DNA of 64,000 nt from NCBI RefSeq assembly GCF_002135295.1, contig NZ_NEGG01000003.1:186001-250000 (forward strand), read 5' to 3'. Shown here in pieces: positions 16,337 through 23,868 of the stretch; positions within the stretch are counted from its first letter, which is position 1; each line of letters starts with the position of its first letter. The translations under genes were made by a program, and so were the position numbers. Source of the stretch: Acinetobacter sp. ANC 5054 (GTDB taxonomy: Bacteria > Pseudomonadota > Gammaproteobacteria > Pseudomonadales > Moraxellaceae). The notes under the pieces were generated by a model. It had not been told where the DNA came from. It made no database searches and saw only the letters and a list, made by a program, of their open reading frames with translations.

Positions 16337-17233
16337 ATGAAGATAAAACTACGTCGTATTGAAGTGTTTATGGCCGTTATTGAAAACGGTAGCTTTTCTG
16401 CTGCCGCACATGCATTGGATGTTGCTCAATCTGCGGTCAGTATTAGCATCAAAGAGCTAGAAAAAGAATTAGGTACACAGCTTTTTATTCGAGCTAACCG
16501 TAAAGTTGAACTAACAGAAAGTGGTCGTCTTCTCAAGGAACGTGCAGCTCCCGTAATGAGCTTGTTAATGAATGTGAAGGATGAACTCAAGGATCTGGAA
16601 AATCTTTCTATTGGTCAATTACGTATTGCAGCCCCAGCAATGGTGACTCAATTTGCACTCTCTCAAGTGTTGCCGAAGTTTATGGCGTTATATCCCAAAA
16701 TCCATATTAAAGTTTATCAAGCAGGTGCATTGGAAATTGAAACTTTGGTGAAGAAAGAAGCTTTGGATTTAGGCTTAACTGTCTATAAAGGAATACAACC
16801 TCAAGTTGAGACGGAATATCTCTGGGATTTAAAAAATGTGGCTTGTGTTTCAGCCTCACTCCATCAACAACTTGGTAAAGCTGAAAGCATTTCTTGGGAA
16901 AAACTACTCACACAGCCTTTAGCGATCTATCCAACTGGATACCATCAACGGGATTTACTTGAACGCCATTCAGCCACTTTAGGCATTCCGTTGAATATTG
17001 TGTTGGAGTCAGAAAATCCAGCGCTTATTTTATCTACTGTACGTTCAGGTTTGGCCATAACTACCTTACCTTTGGCTGCGCTTGAAAATGAGTCAGGTAT
17101 TATTCCACTAAAACTTCCTTACCAGAAAGGTGACTCCTTAAAGGTCGGTGCATGTTGGTCATCTGACCGACCTCTCAGCAGTGCTGCAAAAACTTTACTA
17201 GAGTTCCTAAAAAGTTATTCTTCACCTTTCTAA
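16337..17233 (+). CDS. LysR-type regulator
   Basis: Protein of 298 residues, standard LysR length. N-terminal winged helix-turn-helix (LRRIEVFMAVIENGSFSAAAHALDVAQSAVS, then LEKELGTQLFIR), followed by a linker helix and the periplasmic-binding-protein-like effector domain from about residue 90. The effector is unknown. It points toward, and ends 9 bp from, the 3' end of the FlK-like gene. It is a good candidate to control the FlK-methyltransferase operon and the divergent transporter, perhaps through the dyad at 18489-18514 (inference). Confidence 0.9.
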   Translation: MKIKLRRIEVFMAVIENGSFSAAAHALDVAQSAVSISIKELEKELGTQLFIRANRKVELTESGRLLKERAAPVMSLLMNVKDELKDLENLSIGQLRIAAPAMVTQFALSQVLPKFMALYPKIHIKVYQAGALEIETLVKKEALDLGLTVYKGIQPQVETEYLWDLKNVACVSASLHQQLGKAESISWEKLLTQPLAIYPTGYHQRDLLERHSATLGIPLNIVLESENPALILSTVRSGLAITTLPLAALENESGIIPLKLPYQKGDSLKVGACWSSDRPLSSAAKTLLEFLKSYSSPF

Positions 17234-17242
17234 AATGTTTAA

Positions 17243-17671
17243 TTAAGGCCCATTTGTCGCTGTTGATTTGGCTTGAACACGGGTCAGGAATTTTTCATGA
17301 TCGATAATAAAACGCTCATGAGTTCCTTCACAAATCACATCCACTTCATCTCGGCATATTACAGCAAAGGTTAATTTTTTCCCTTCAATATGCTTCAACG
17401 TAACTTCAACAGTGACTTTCATGCCAACTGGAGTGGCAGCACTATGACTGAGGTTGACATGTGTGCCGACCGTTCGTTGCTGAGGCTCAAGATAGGGATG
17501 CAGCGCTTCTACACAAGCCCATTCTACAAAACCCACCATATAGGCTGTGGCAAATACCAGTGGCATATCGGCAAAGCCAGTAAATTTCGTTGAGACGTGA
17601 GGAACTGTTAAGGATTCATCAACTATAATTTCTTGTGTGTAGGTCAAGCTAGATGGAATATTGTTTGTCAT
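17243..17671 (-). CDS. Hotdog thioesterase of the FlK (fluoroacetyl-CoA thioesterase) family
   Basis: Protein of 142 residues. FlK of Streptomyces cattleya cleaves fluoroacetyl-CoA and so protects the cell from fluoroacetate. The present sequence keeps the FlK catalytic residues at the same numbers: Thr42 in VFATAYM, Glu50 in VEWAC, His76 in LSHSAATP, plus Gly69 and Arg120 in THERF; phrases such as EWACVEALHPYLEP and SAATPVGMKVTV closely resemble it. One notable change is Met36 where FlK has the lid Phe36 linked to fluorine selectivity, so the substrate may differ. Followed 14 bp away by the cotranscribed methyltransferase gene upstream; sits beside a fluoride-resistance operon. Confidence 0.85.
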   Translation of the reverse strand: MTNNIPSSLTYTQEIIVDESLTVPHVSTKFTGFADMPLVFATAYMVGFVEWACVEALHPYLEPQQRTVGTHVNLSHSAATPVGMKVTVEVTLKHIEGKKLTFAVICRDEVDVICEGTHERFIIDHEKFLTRVQAKSTATNGP

Positions 17672-17685
17672 ATTTTTTCCTTAAA

Positions 17686-18459
17686 TTATGCAGCATTTAC
17701 TTTTCCAGCTCGGATAGATAAAGGCCAGGTAATTTTTTTCTTGATAGCAGGATCTTTCCATTCAGCTAATAATGTTGTTCTAAATTGACCAACTGGATTA
17801 AAACTGAGCACTTTTTCAGCCTCTTTTGTTGCAGACCAAGTATTAAAATAGCCCATTAATTCATCTAGATTCCAAAATGCCTGCATGTTGACCTCAGGAA
17901 CCTCTACTTCGGGAAATGGAAAAGACAAGTTTCGGTATCCGTCTTCAACATGTTTTCTTTCGGCAGGCCAATATGGACCAATGGTCTGATAATAGAATTG
18001 TTGAATAAGCGTATCGACAGAGCCTTCTACATGCAAAACACCATAAGTAATGAGGGCTAAAATCGCATTGGGTCGGGCAATACGCTGCACTTCCTGATAA
18101 AAGCGATCCAGATCCAGCCAGTGTGCAGCTTGTGCAACCGTAATCAGATCGACTGATTCATCTGGCAACCCGCTATCTTCAGCTAAAGCTGTTCGATAGA
18201 TTACACCTTCCCATTTTTTGGCTTTTTCAATTTGAGCAGAACTTGCATCTGTTGCAACGACTTCATCAAATCTTTCTGCTAATAGCACTGAAAGCTGCCC
18301 TGTACCACAACCGCAATCCAGTACACGATTTTGCGCTGGGCATAGATAAGCTAATTCATCTACCAAATCGATAGGATATATAGGACGGTAGGCTGCATAG
18401 CCTTCAGAACCTTTAGAGAAATGATCCTTGAATTCTAAATCTTTCACGCTTTCATCCAT
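17686..18459 (-). CDS. Class I SAM-dependent methyltransferase, trans-aconitate-methyltransferase-like
   Basis: Protein of 257 residues. The Rossmann methyltransferase motifs are clear: RVLDCGCGTGQLS (motif I, SAM binding) near residue 45, VVATDASSAQIEKAK (motif II), and VDLITVAQAAHWLDLDRF (post-II), then LALITYG. The N-terminal FSKGSEGYAAYRPIYP and the AAHW segment are typical of the Crg1/TMT1 group, which includes trans-aconitate methyltransferases. It is the first gene of a two-gene unit with the FlK-like thioesterase, 14 bp apart. The substrate is unknown; a link to fluorocitrate-derived aconitates is attractive but speculative. Confidence 0.85.
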   Translation of the reverse strand: MDESVKDLEFKDHFSKGSEGYAAYRPIYPIDLVDELAYLCPAQNRVLDCGCGTGQLSVLLAERFDEVVATDASSAQIEKAKKWEGVIYRTALAEDSGLPDESVDLITVAQAAHWLDLDRFYQEVQRIARPNAILALITYGVLHVEGSVDTLIQQFYYQTIGPYWPAERKHVEDGYRNLSFPFPEVEVPEVNMQAFWNLDELMGYFNTWSATKEAEKVLSFNPVGQFRTTLLAEWKDPAIKKKITWPLSIRAGKVNAA

Positions 18460-18488
18460 TGTTTAATTTCAGACCTATATGATAATCT

Positions 18489-18514
18489 AATATATATTAT
18501 TTAACATATATATT
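18489..18514. promoter_or_regulatory. AT-rich dyad between methyltransferase and transporter genes
   Basis: AATATATAT, 8 bases, ATATATATT: a perfect 9-8-9 inverted repeat in the 94-bp divergent promoter region. Candidate operator for the LysR protein; such AT-only dyads can also occur by chance. Confidence 0.35.
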
Positions 18515-18553
18515 TAATATATGGATTGTATGCGTTTTATATAGGGAATAGGC

Positions 18554-19771
18554 ATGAGTACACAAGAGATTTATTCAACAGCATCACCATCCTACTCCCA
18601 TCCTAAGACATTGATTTTCTGGGCATGCAGTTTAATTTTGGTCGCCTTTAATTTACGGACCATCTTTCCTAGTTTTGGTGCGTTAATGCCGGAGATTAGA
18701 CAATCACTGAATCTCAGTTCGGGATTGGCCAGTTTAATCACCACATTACCTGTACTTTGTCTTGGTTTATTTGCACCTTTTGCACCGAAATTGGCACAAA
18801 AACTGGGAATTGAAAGAACAATATTTATCATCATGTTTGTTCTTATCGTCGGTATTCTCTTACGAGGAACAGGAGAGCTTAGTGGTTTATTAATCGGTAC
18901 GATTTTGGCCGGTGGCGCAATCGCGATTATTAATGTTTTACTACCTAGCCTGATTAAACGGGACTTTTCTCAATCTATTGGGCTAATGTCAGGTTTGTAT
19001 GCGATGGCTCTATTAGGAGGTGCAGCTATTGCAGCAGGAACAACGCTCCCTTTACAGCAATTTTTTCATGGGGACTGGTCAAGCGCTTTAGCGATATGGG
19101 TAGTCCCTGCGATATTGGCTTGGCTTTTCTGGTTATTTCAATATCCACAACATAGCGTCCCCCTAAAAATCATTGCTCCTAAAATTCGTGGTCTGTGGCA
19201 ATGCAAATTGGCATGGCAAGTCACGCTGTTTATGGTACTCCAATCAATGTACTCATTTACTGTATTTGGCTGGTTATCACCATTCCTTAGGGATCGGGGA
19301 ATTGCTGTTTTTGATGCCAGCCTGATTGTATCGAGTTCTATCTTTTTACAAACTATCGCCTGTTTTCTGGCTCCGGTCATTGCTACCCGTCTTCCACATC
19401 AGTCATGGTTTAATGTCGTTGTGGTTTTACTGACTGTGATTGGCTTTATCGGCTGTTTGATGGCACCCTTACACACAATTTGGTTATGGGCGGTGATCCT
19501 GGGGCTGGGACAAGGGGCTTTAACCTCTATTGCGATGGCCATGATTGTTTTACGTTCAGAGAATACACATGTGGCAGCACAATTATCCAGTATGGTGCAA
19601 AGTGTCGGTTTTGGATTTGGTGCTTTTGGACCGTTGATGGTAGGACTGCTGTATCAGTCACCGGGCCATTTTATAAAGGTTGAAATCTTTTTAGCCTGCG
19701 TGGCACTTGCTTTAATTTATGTTGGTTTTAAGGCTGGACAAGATCGGTATGTGTCTGTAGAAATAGTTTAG
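18554..19771 (+). CDS. MFS transporter of the CynX/NimT (YeaN) family
   Basis: Protein of 405 residues with twelve predicted membrane helices and the family's early signature LVAFNLRTIFPSFGALMPEIRQSL. Relatives are CynX (cyanate) and NimT/YeaN (2-nitroimidazole) carriers, i.e. exporters or importers of small toxic or unusual compounds. A ribosome binding site GGGAATAGG precedes the ATG. It is divergent from the methyltransferase-FlK operon and is the last gene before the right Xer site, so it probably acts with that operon, perhaps moving a small acid or its detoxified product. Confidence 0.88.
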   Translation: MSTQEIYSTASPSYSHPKTLIFWACSLILVAFNLRTIFPSFGALMPEIRQSLNLSSGLASLITTLPVLCLGLFAPFAPKLAQKLGIERTIFIIMFVLIVGILLRGTGELSGLLIGTILAGGAIAIINVLLPSLIKRDFSQSIGLMSGLYAMALLGGAAIAAGTTLPLQQFFHGDWSSALAIWVVPAILAWLFWLFQYPQHSVPLKIIAPKIRGLWQCKLAWQVTLFMVLQSMYSFTVFGWLSPFLRDRGIAVFDASLIVSSSIFLQTIACFLAPVIATRLPHQSWFNVVVVLLTVIGFIGCLMAPLHTIWLWAVILGLGQGALTSIAMAMIVLRSENTHVAAQLSSMVQSVGFGFGAFGPLMVGLLYQSPGHFIKVEIFLACVALALIYVGFKAGQDRYVSVEIV

Positions 19772-19800
19772 CATTCAGATCAATCTTAAAGATTTTCTAA

Positions 19801-19828
19801 AATTAACATAATACCAATTATACGAAAT
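19801..19828 (-). other. dif-type XerC/XerD recombination site (right boundary)
   Basis: Minus strand: XerC arm ATTTCGTATAA, centre TTGGTA, XerD arm TTATGTTAATT. The XerC arm is identical to that of the left site, the XerD arm differs by one base, and the centres differ. Orientation is opposite to the left site, the usual arrangement of pdif modules in Acinetobacter. Confidence 0.9.
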
Positions 19829-19987
19829 TCTTGAATTTTTCTTATAAGCATCAATATCTTAACTAAATTCGTTCCAGTAAACAGCGCACTGAAACGGCTT
19901 TTTTGTGATTATTTACGTTCCACGCATCATTGGCTATAAAACTAAGAATTTTTACTAAAGCTAAACTTACAAATCTCTAAGGAAGTT

Positions 19988-20401
19988 TTATACCTGCGCC
20001 AAAAACTTCTCAATCGCCTGCTGTGCAATCTCAGCATCCTGAAAAGACTTCACGCCAGACACACCCATTGCACCCACCAACTGCCCTTCATAGAGAATTG
20101 GCTCACCGCCTTCGAGCATACCGTTAAAGTTTTCCATGGTTAGAAAACCCATCTGCCCGCCTTTAATTAAATCTTCAAACAATTTAGATGGACGCTTACT
20201 GATGGCTGAACATTTGGCTTTTTCTAAGCATAAATTTGCTGTCATTGGCGATGCGCCATCCATACGTTTCATCGCCAACAAATTACCTGTCTCATCCGTT
20301 ACCGCAATGCTGACATTAAATCCATTTTCTACAGCATAAGCATGCGCTGTGTTTAATAAAAATTCTGCATCTTCCAAAGTTAAATAATGTTTGGTTTTCA
20401 T
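19988..20401 (-). CDS. GlcG/HbpS family protein
   Basis: Protein of 137 residues of the GlcG/HbpS (former DUF336) family: LTLEDAEFLLNTAHAYA, VSIAVTDETGNLLAMKRMDGA, ISKRPS and the Gly-rich LEGGEPILYEGQLVGAMGVSG are all typical. Family members include heme-binding HbpS and the glc-operon protein GlcG; many are of unclear role. It starts 106 bp downstream of the hemL stop, but a terminator lies between, so it is its own unit. The nearness to hemL (heme synthesis) is suggestive only. Confidence 0.88.
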   Translation of the reverse strand: MKTKHYLTLEDAEFLLNTAHAYAVENGFNVSIAVTDETGNLLAMKRMDGASPMTANLCLEKAKCSAISKRPSKLFEDLIKGGQMGFLTMENFNGMLEGGEPILYEGQLVGAMGVSGVKSFQDAEIAQQAIEKFLAQV

Positions 20402-20444
20402 TTAAAAAATCCTTTTTTCAATACATGTTTAATCATGGGACCAC

Positions 20445-20473
20445 AAAAAAGCCCACAGCAAGCTGCGGGCTTT
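20445..20473 (-). terminator. Terminator of hemL
   Basis: AAAGCCCGCAG / CTGTGGGCTTT-type stem on the minus strand followed by T6. Confidence 0.85.
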
Positions 20474-20507
20474 ATTCTAAATCAGAATTTACTCATTAAA
20501 ATGAAAA

Positions 20508-21806
20508 TTACTTCATTTCAGCAAATACTTCTTTCGCCATTTCAATGGTAAATGCAATATCTTCATCGCTATGCGCACTTGAGAAGAAACCTGCTTCAAA
20601 AGCTGAAGGTGCAAGGTTTATACCACGTTTTAGCATACCGTGGAAGAATGTACGGAAAGCATCTACATCACATTTCAAAATTGAATCAAAACCCGTGATT
20701 TCAGTTTGATCTGTGAAATATATACCAAACATGCCGCCCACTTGCTGAGTAAAAAACGGAATACTCGCCTCATCTGCTGCAGCCTGTAAACCTGCAAGCA
20801 AGCCTGCCAATTTTTCAGTTAAAGTTTCATAGAAACCTTCTACACGAAGATGTTTAAACATTTCGATACCGGCACGCATTGCAAGCGGGTTGCCTGACAA
20901 TGTACCCGCTTGATATACCTTACCAAGCGGCGCGATGCATTCCATCACTTCACGTTTACCACCAAAAGCACCCACGGGTAAGCCTGCACCAATGATTTTA
21001 CCTAAAGTAGTTAAGTCAGGTGTCACGCCATAATGTGCTTGTGCACCCCCTAAACCAACACGGAAGCCTGTCATCACTTCGTCAATAATGAAAACTGAAC
21101 CATGCTCATCACATACATCACGAATGGCTTGTAAGAAACCTTCAATTGGTTTCACCAAATTCATGTTGCCTGCAACAGGCTCTACAATCACGCCCGCAAT
21201 TTCAGAGCCGAATTTGGCGAAGCATTCTTTCAGCATAGCAATATCATTGTATGGAAGTGTCAAAGTGTGTTTAGCAAAGTCTGCTGGAACACCTGCCGAA
21301 GTTGCCTCACCCTCACCTTTCGTTAACAAGCCTGAACCAGCTTTAACTAATAACGAATCTGAGTGGCCATGGTAACAGCCTTCAAATTTCACGATTTTGT
21401 CACGACCAGTATAGCCGCGTGCAAGACGGATTGCCGTCATGGTTGCTTCCGTACCAGAGTTGGTCATACGTACCAATTCAATTGACGACATAATTTCGCA
21501 AATAATATCTGCCAAAGTCGTTTCATGTACCGTTGGTGCACCGAAACTTAAACCATCTACCGCAGCTTCTTGCACTGCTTTAATAATATCTGGCTGCGCA
21601 TGACCTAAAATCATTGGGCCCCATGAACCCACGTAGTCAACATAACGTTTGCCGTCTACGTCGTATAAATAAGCACCTTGAGCTTTTTCAATAAATACAG
21701 GTGTTCCACCGACACCATTAAAAGCACGCACAGGTGAGTTCACTCCACCCGGAATGTGTTTACTGGCTTGTTTAAACAACTGTTCTTGCTTTGGAGATAA
21801 GCTCAT
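20508..21806 (-). CDS. hemL: Glutamate-1-semialdehyde 2,1-aminomutase
   Basis: PLP enzyme of 432 residues (E. coli 426) making 5-aminolevulinate from glutamate-1-semialdehyde, the last step of the C5 entry into tetrapyrrole synthesis. Conserved parts: [72 protein letters not shown], and [14 protein letters not shown] with the PLP-binding Lys. The ATG of MSLSPKQ has a GAGAG site 5 nt upstream and is preferred over a TTG four codons earlier. Confidence 0.96.
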   Translation of the reverse strand: MSLSPKQEQLFKQASKHIPGGVNSPVRAFNGVGGTPVFIEKAQGAYLYDVDGKRYVDYVGSWGPMILGHAQPDIIKAVQEAAVDGLSFGAPTVHETTLADIICEIMSSIELVRMTNSGTEATMTAIRLARGYTGRDKIVKFEGCYHGHSDSLLVKAGSGLLTKGEGEATSAGVPADFAKHTLTLPYNDIAMLKECFAKFGSEIAGVIVEPVAGNMNLVKPIEGFLQAIRDVCDEHGSVFIIDEVMTGFRVGLGGAQAHYGVTPDLTTLGKIIGAGLPVGAFGGKREVMECIAPLGKVYQAGTLSGNPLAMRAGIEMFKHLRVEGFYETLTEKLAGLLAGLQAAADEASIPFFTQQVGGMFGIYFTDQTEITGFDSILKCDVDAFRTFFHGMLKRGINLAPSAFEAGFFSSAHSDEDIAFTIEMAKEVFAEMK

Positions 21807-21969
21807 GAATGCTCTCAACTTAAAAAATAATTCAAATTAAATTAGGGTCTAATGATAATTCATCTACGTTTACGACTACGCATTTTTTGCAGCTATGAAG
21901 CGCCAACGATGAAATTTCGTCATACTAAATCAGGTGTTTTGAACAAATTAATGGCAAAAACAATGCTGA

Positions 21970-22590
21970 TTATGCAACTTCATTAAAAAGTTCAGACCAC
22001 TCGTCTAGACGTTCAGGAATGTGGTTCATTGGACGTCCTAATATATCACTGATCACTGCACAATAATCGGCGCCAGACTCAATCACAATTTTGGAATTTT
22101 CAACTGTTAAACCACCAATTGCACAAATCGGCACGTTCAACTTTGCTTTTGCCTGTTTTAAAGTTTCTAGCCCAATATCGCCAGCTTCTGGTTTAGTATC
22201 AGTCGCGTAAATTGCTCCAAACGCCACATAATTAGCACCATCTGCAATTGCTTGTTCAGCCAATTCGAGAGAATTATTACAACTGCGACCAATTAATACC
22301 GTTTTAGGCAAACGTGCTACCGCATCCACAATTGATCCATCTTCTTGACCAAGATGCACACCAACACCGTATTTCACCGCCATTTCAAGATCATCATTAA
22401 TCACAAAAGGTACGCCATATTCAGCACACATCGCCTTCATGTATTCCACTTCGTAAATTTGATCTTCTTTTGCGACTTTTTTACGTCGATATTGCAGTAC
22501 AGCAATACCACCATTGGACATTGCGCCTTCTAATTTTGCTAAGAGGAGTTCCAATGGATCATCATTGGTAATGAGGTATAAACCACACAT
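21970..22590 (-). CDS. thiE: Thiamine-phosphate synthase
   Basis: TIM-barrel enzyme of 206 residues joining hydroxymethylpyrimidine diphosphate and thiazole phosphate to thiamine phosphate. Visible marks: GLYLITND at the start, VLQYRRK (normally LQyR.K), FVINDDLEMAV, GVHLGQEDG, IGRSCNN, YVAFGAIYATDTKP and the phosphate-binding CAIGGLTVENS. Length is normal. The thiazole genes thiS-thiG lie about 41 kb away in this window, so the pathway is split. No TPP riboswitch motif is seen ahead of it. Confidence 0.94.
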   Translation of the reverse strand: MCGLYLITNDDPLELLLAKLEGAMSNGGIAVLQYRRKKVAKEDQIYEVEYMKAMCAEYGVPFVINDDLEMAVKYGVGVHLGQEDGSIVDAVARLPKTVLIGRSCNNSLELAEQAIADGANYVAFGAIYATDTKPEAGDIGLETLKQAKAKLNVPICAIGGLTVENSKIVIESGADYCAVISDILGRPMNHIPERLDEWSELFNEVA

Positions 22591-22871
22591 AGTAGAATCA
22601 CATCTAAAAACTTTTGATTATTATAACAATTAGGTCTATGAAATGTTGCCTCAACTGTATTATTTCATCCACGAAGACGGTATAGGATCAGTTTTATTTT
22701 CTAGTCGCCAACTTAGAGAAGTAGATAAATGAAATTTATGCATTATTTGGCAAAAAATACCTATTTTCAGGTATAGAACAAAACTGATACAAATTGTTTA
22801 ATACAACTACAGAAGAACACAAAAACACAGCGCATAAAAACACTACATAATAAAAAAGTGGTAATCGTATT

Positions 22872-22930
22872 AGACTTTTTGGTGCTTGGTAAGAAACGCT
22901 TTGGGGAGCGTTCAGAGCATCAAAAAGTCT
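22872..22930 (+). repeat. Long imperfect hairpin, possible small RNA or repeat element
   Basis: Outer arms AGACTTTTTGGTGCT and AGCATCAAAAAGTCT pair over 15 positions (one G-U on the plus-strand RNA), and an inner stem AACGCT / AGCGTT with loop TTGGGG adds six more. It is followed by ACCTATTTTT. The one imperfect pair is a wobble only on the plus strand, so a plus-strand RNA is more likely. Not a motif I recognise. Confidence 0.5.
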
Positions 22931-22963
22931 ACCTATTTTTATGAAGGAGATTTTCTCTCTAGT

Positions 22964-22995
22964 ATAAAAAAAGCCTAGAGAAGGTCACTCTAGGC
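22964..22995 (-). terminator. Rho-independent terminator on the minus strand
   Basis: GCCTAGAG / CTCTAGGC stem with 7-nt loop; on the minus strand followed by T7. Confidence 0.85.
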
Positions 22996-23151
22996 TCGGA
23001 AAACTTGGGTTTAACGGCAACTCAGTTATTTCACTTCGCCTGCATTAAACAATAACTCAATTATTAGACTAATCACTCTAAATTTGCAAGTTTTTTAGCC
23101 CAAAATACAAGAATAAAATTCTCTCAATATAACCATTTGTTTAATAATTAA

Positions 23152-23535
23152 TTAACTATCAATTTTATCTAAATTTCGGTCTTTTAAGCTTAAGTTACCC
23201 TTCACAATATCTGACAACATACGCCAGTCGGAAATGAAACTATAGAACGGTTGCTTAAAACTTGCAGGTTTGTTCTTTTCAAACATGAAATGCCCGACCC
23301 ATGCGCAGGCATATCCTGAAAGTAAACCGTAGGCAAAGTAACGAGGTTTCCTTTTTAAGATCGCTTGAGAGAAAAAATACAAACCGATACTACTCCCCGT
23401 TGCATGTAAACGACGGCTCATAATATTGCGATGTTCAGTCAAATAAAATCGATAGAACGTTGGATAATCGCGAATTGGCAGTTGAAATTCTGGCTGCTGC
23501 TCGTTGTCGAACTTTGGCTGTATAGATGCATTCAT
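23152..23535 (-). CDS. Mpo1-like (DUF962) protein
   Basis: About 127 residues. The family marks are HRNIMSRRLHATGS and YACAWVGHFMFEKNKPASFKQPFYS, with conserved His residues that in yeast Mpo1 bind Fe(II) for alpha-oxidation of 2-hydroxy fatty acids. Two short hydrophobic segments (about 45-60 and 70-85) suggest membrane attachment. The ATG of MNASIQP has AGGA at a good distance; an ATG three codons earlier would overlap that site. Function in bacteria unproven. Confidence 0.85.
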   Translation of the reverse strand: MNASIQPKFDNEQQPEFQLPIRDYPTFYRFYLTEHRNIMSRRLHATGSSIGLYFFSQAILKRKPRYFAYGLLSGYACAWVGHFMFEKNKPASFKQPFYSFISDWRMLSDIVKGNLSLKDRNLDKIDS

Positions 23536-23868
23536 TATGTTCATCCTGAACTGATTTCTATCAACATAGCTTAAATTTTACACATTTTAAAGTCTTCACC
23601 TTTTTGCAAGTAGAATTGAAACTTATGTGGAGATTTTCATATCTAGTTTCTTGTTTGAATAACAGACTTTTAGATTTATTCCTAAGTATTAATTCTAGAT
23701 TTCTTGCTTCGTCAAGACTTACATCTCAGGGCTTTTTGTTTACAATCGACACGCTATAAATTGAATATGCTTTATATCAGTTTTAGATTTACCCTTTATT
23801 TCATAAAAAATTTAATTGCGATGTCTTTATGTACTTTGCATAAAGTTATCAGCTCAGGACAATAGATA
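23536..23868. other. Intergenic region between DUF962 and CYTH-CHAD genes
   Basis: About 330 AT-rich bases between divergent genes. A possible promoter for the right-hand gene (TATAAA-type -10 near 23755) is present; nothing else recognised. Confidence 0.4.

Larger units (their letters stand above)
22591..23151. other. Long intergenic region with two strong hairpins
   Basis: About 560 bases without a plausible gene. It holds the 59-nt hairpin at 22872-22930 and a minus-strand terminator at 22964-22995. The terminator is 160 nt past the stop of the DUF962 gene to its right, leaving room for an untranslated tail or a small RNA. Confidence 0.5.

Noticed and set aside
14954..19828. Fluorinase or a fluoroacetate biosynthesis cluster
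   Set aside because: No fluorinase (flA), nucleoside phosphorylase or aldolase gene is present; the module fits defence, not synthesis.
21970..22700. TPP riboswitch ahead of thiE
   Set aside because: No CUGAGA-type core was found upstream of thiE; nor ahead of thiS at 63600-63662.
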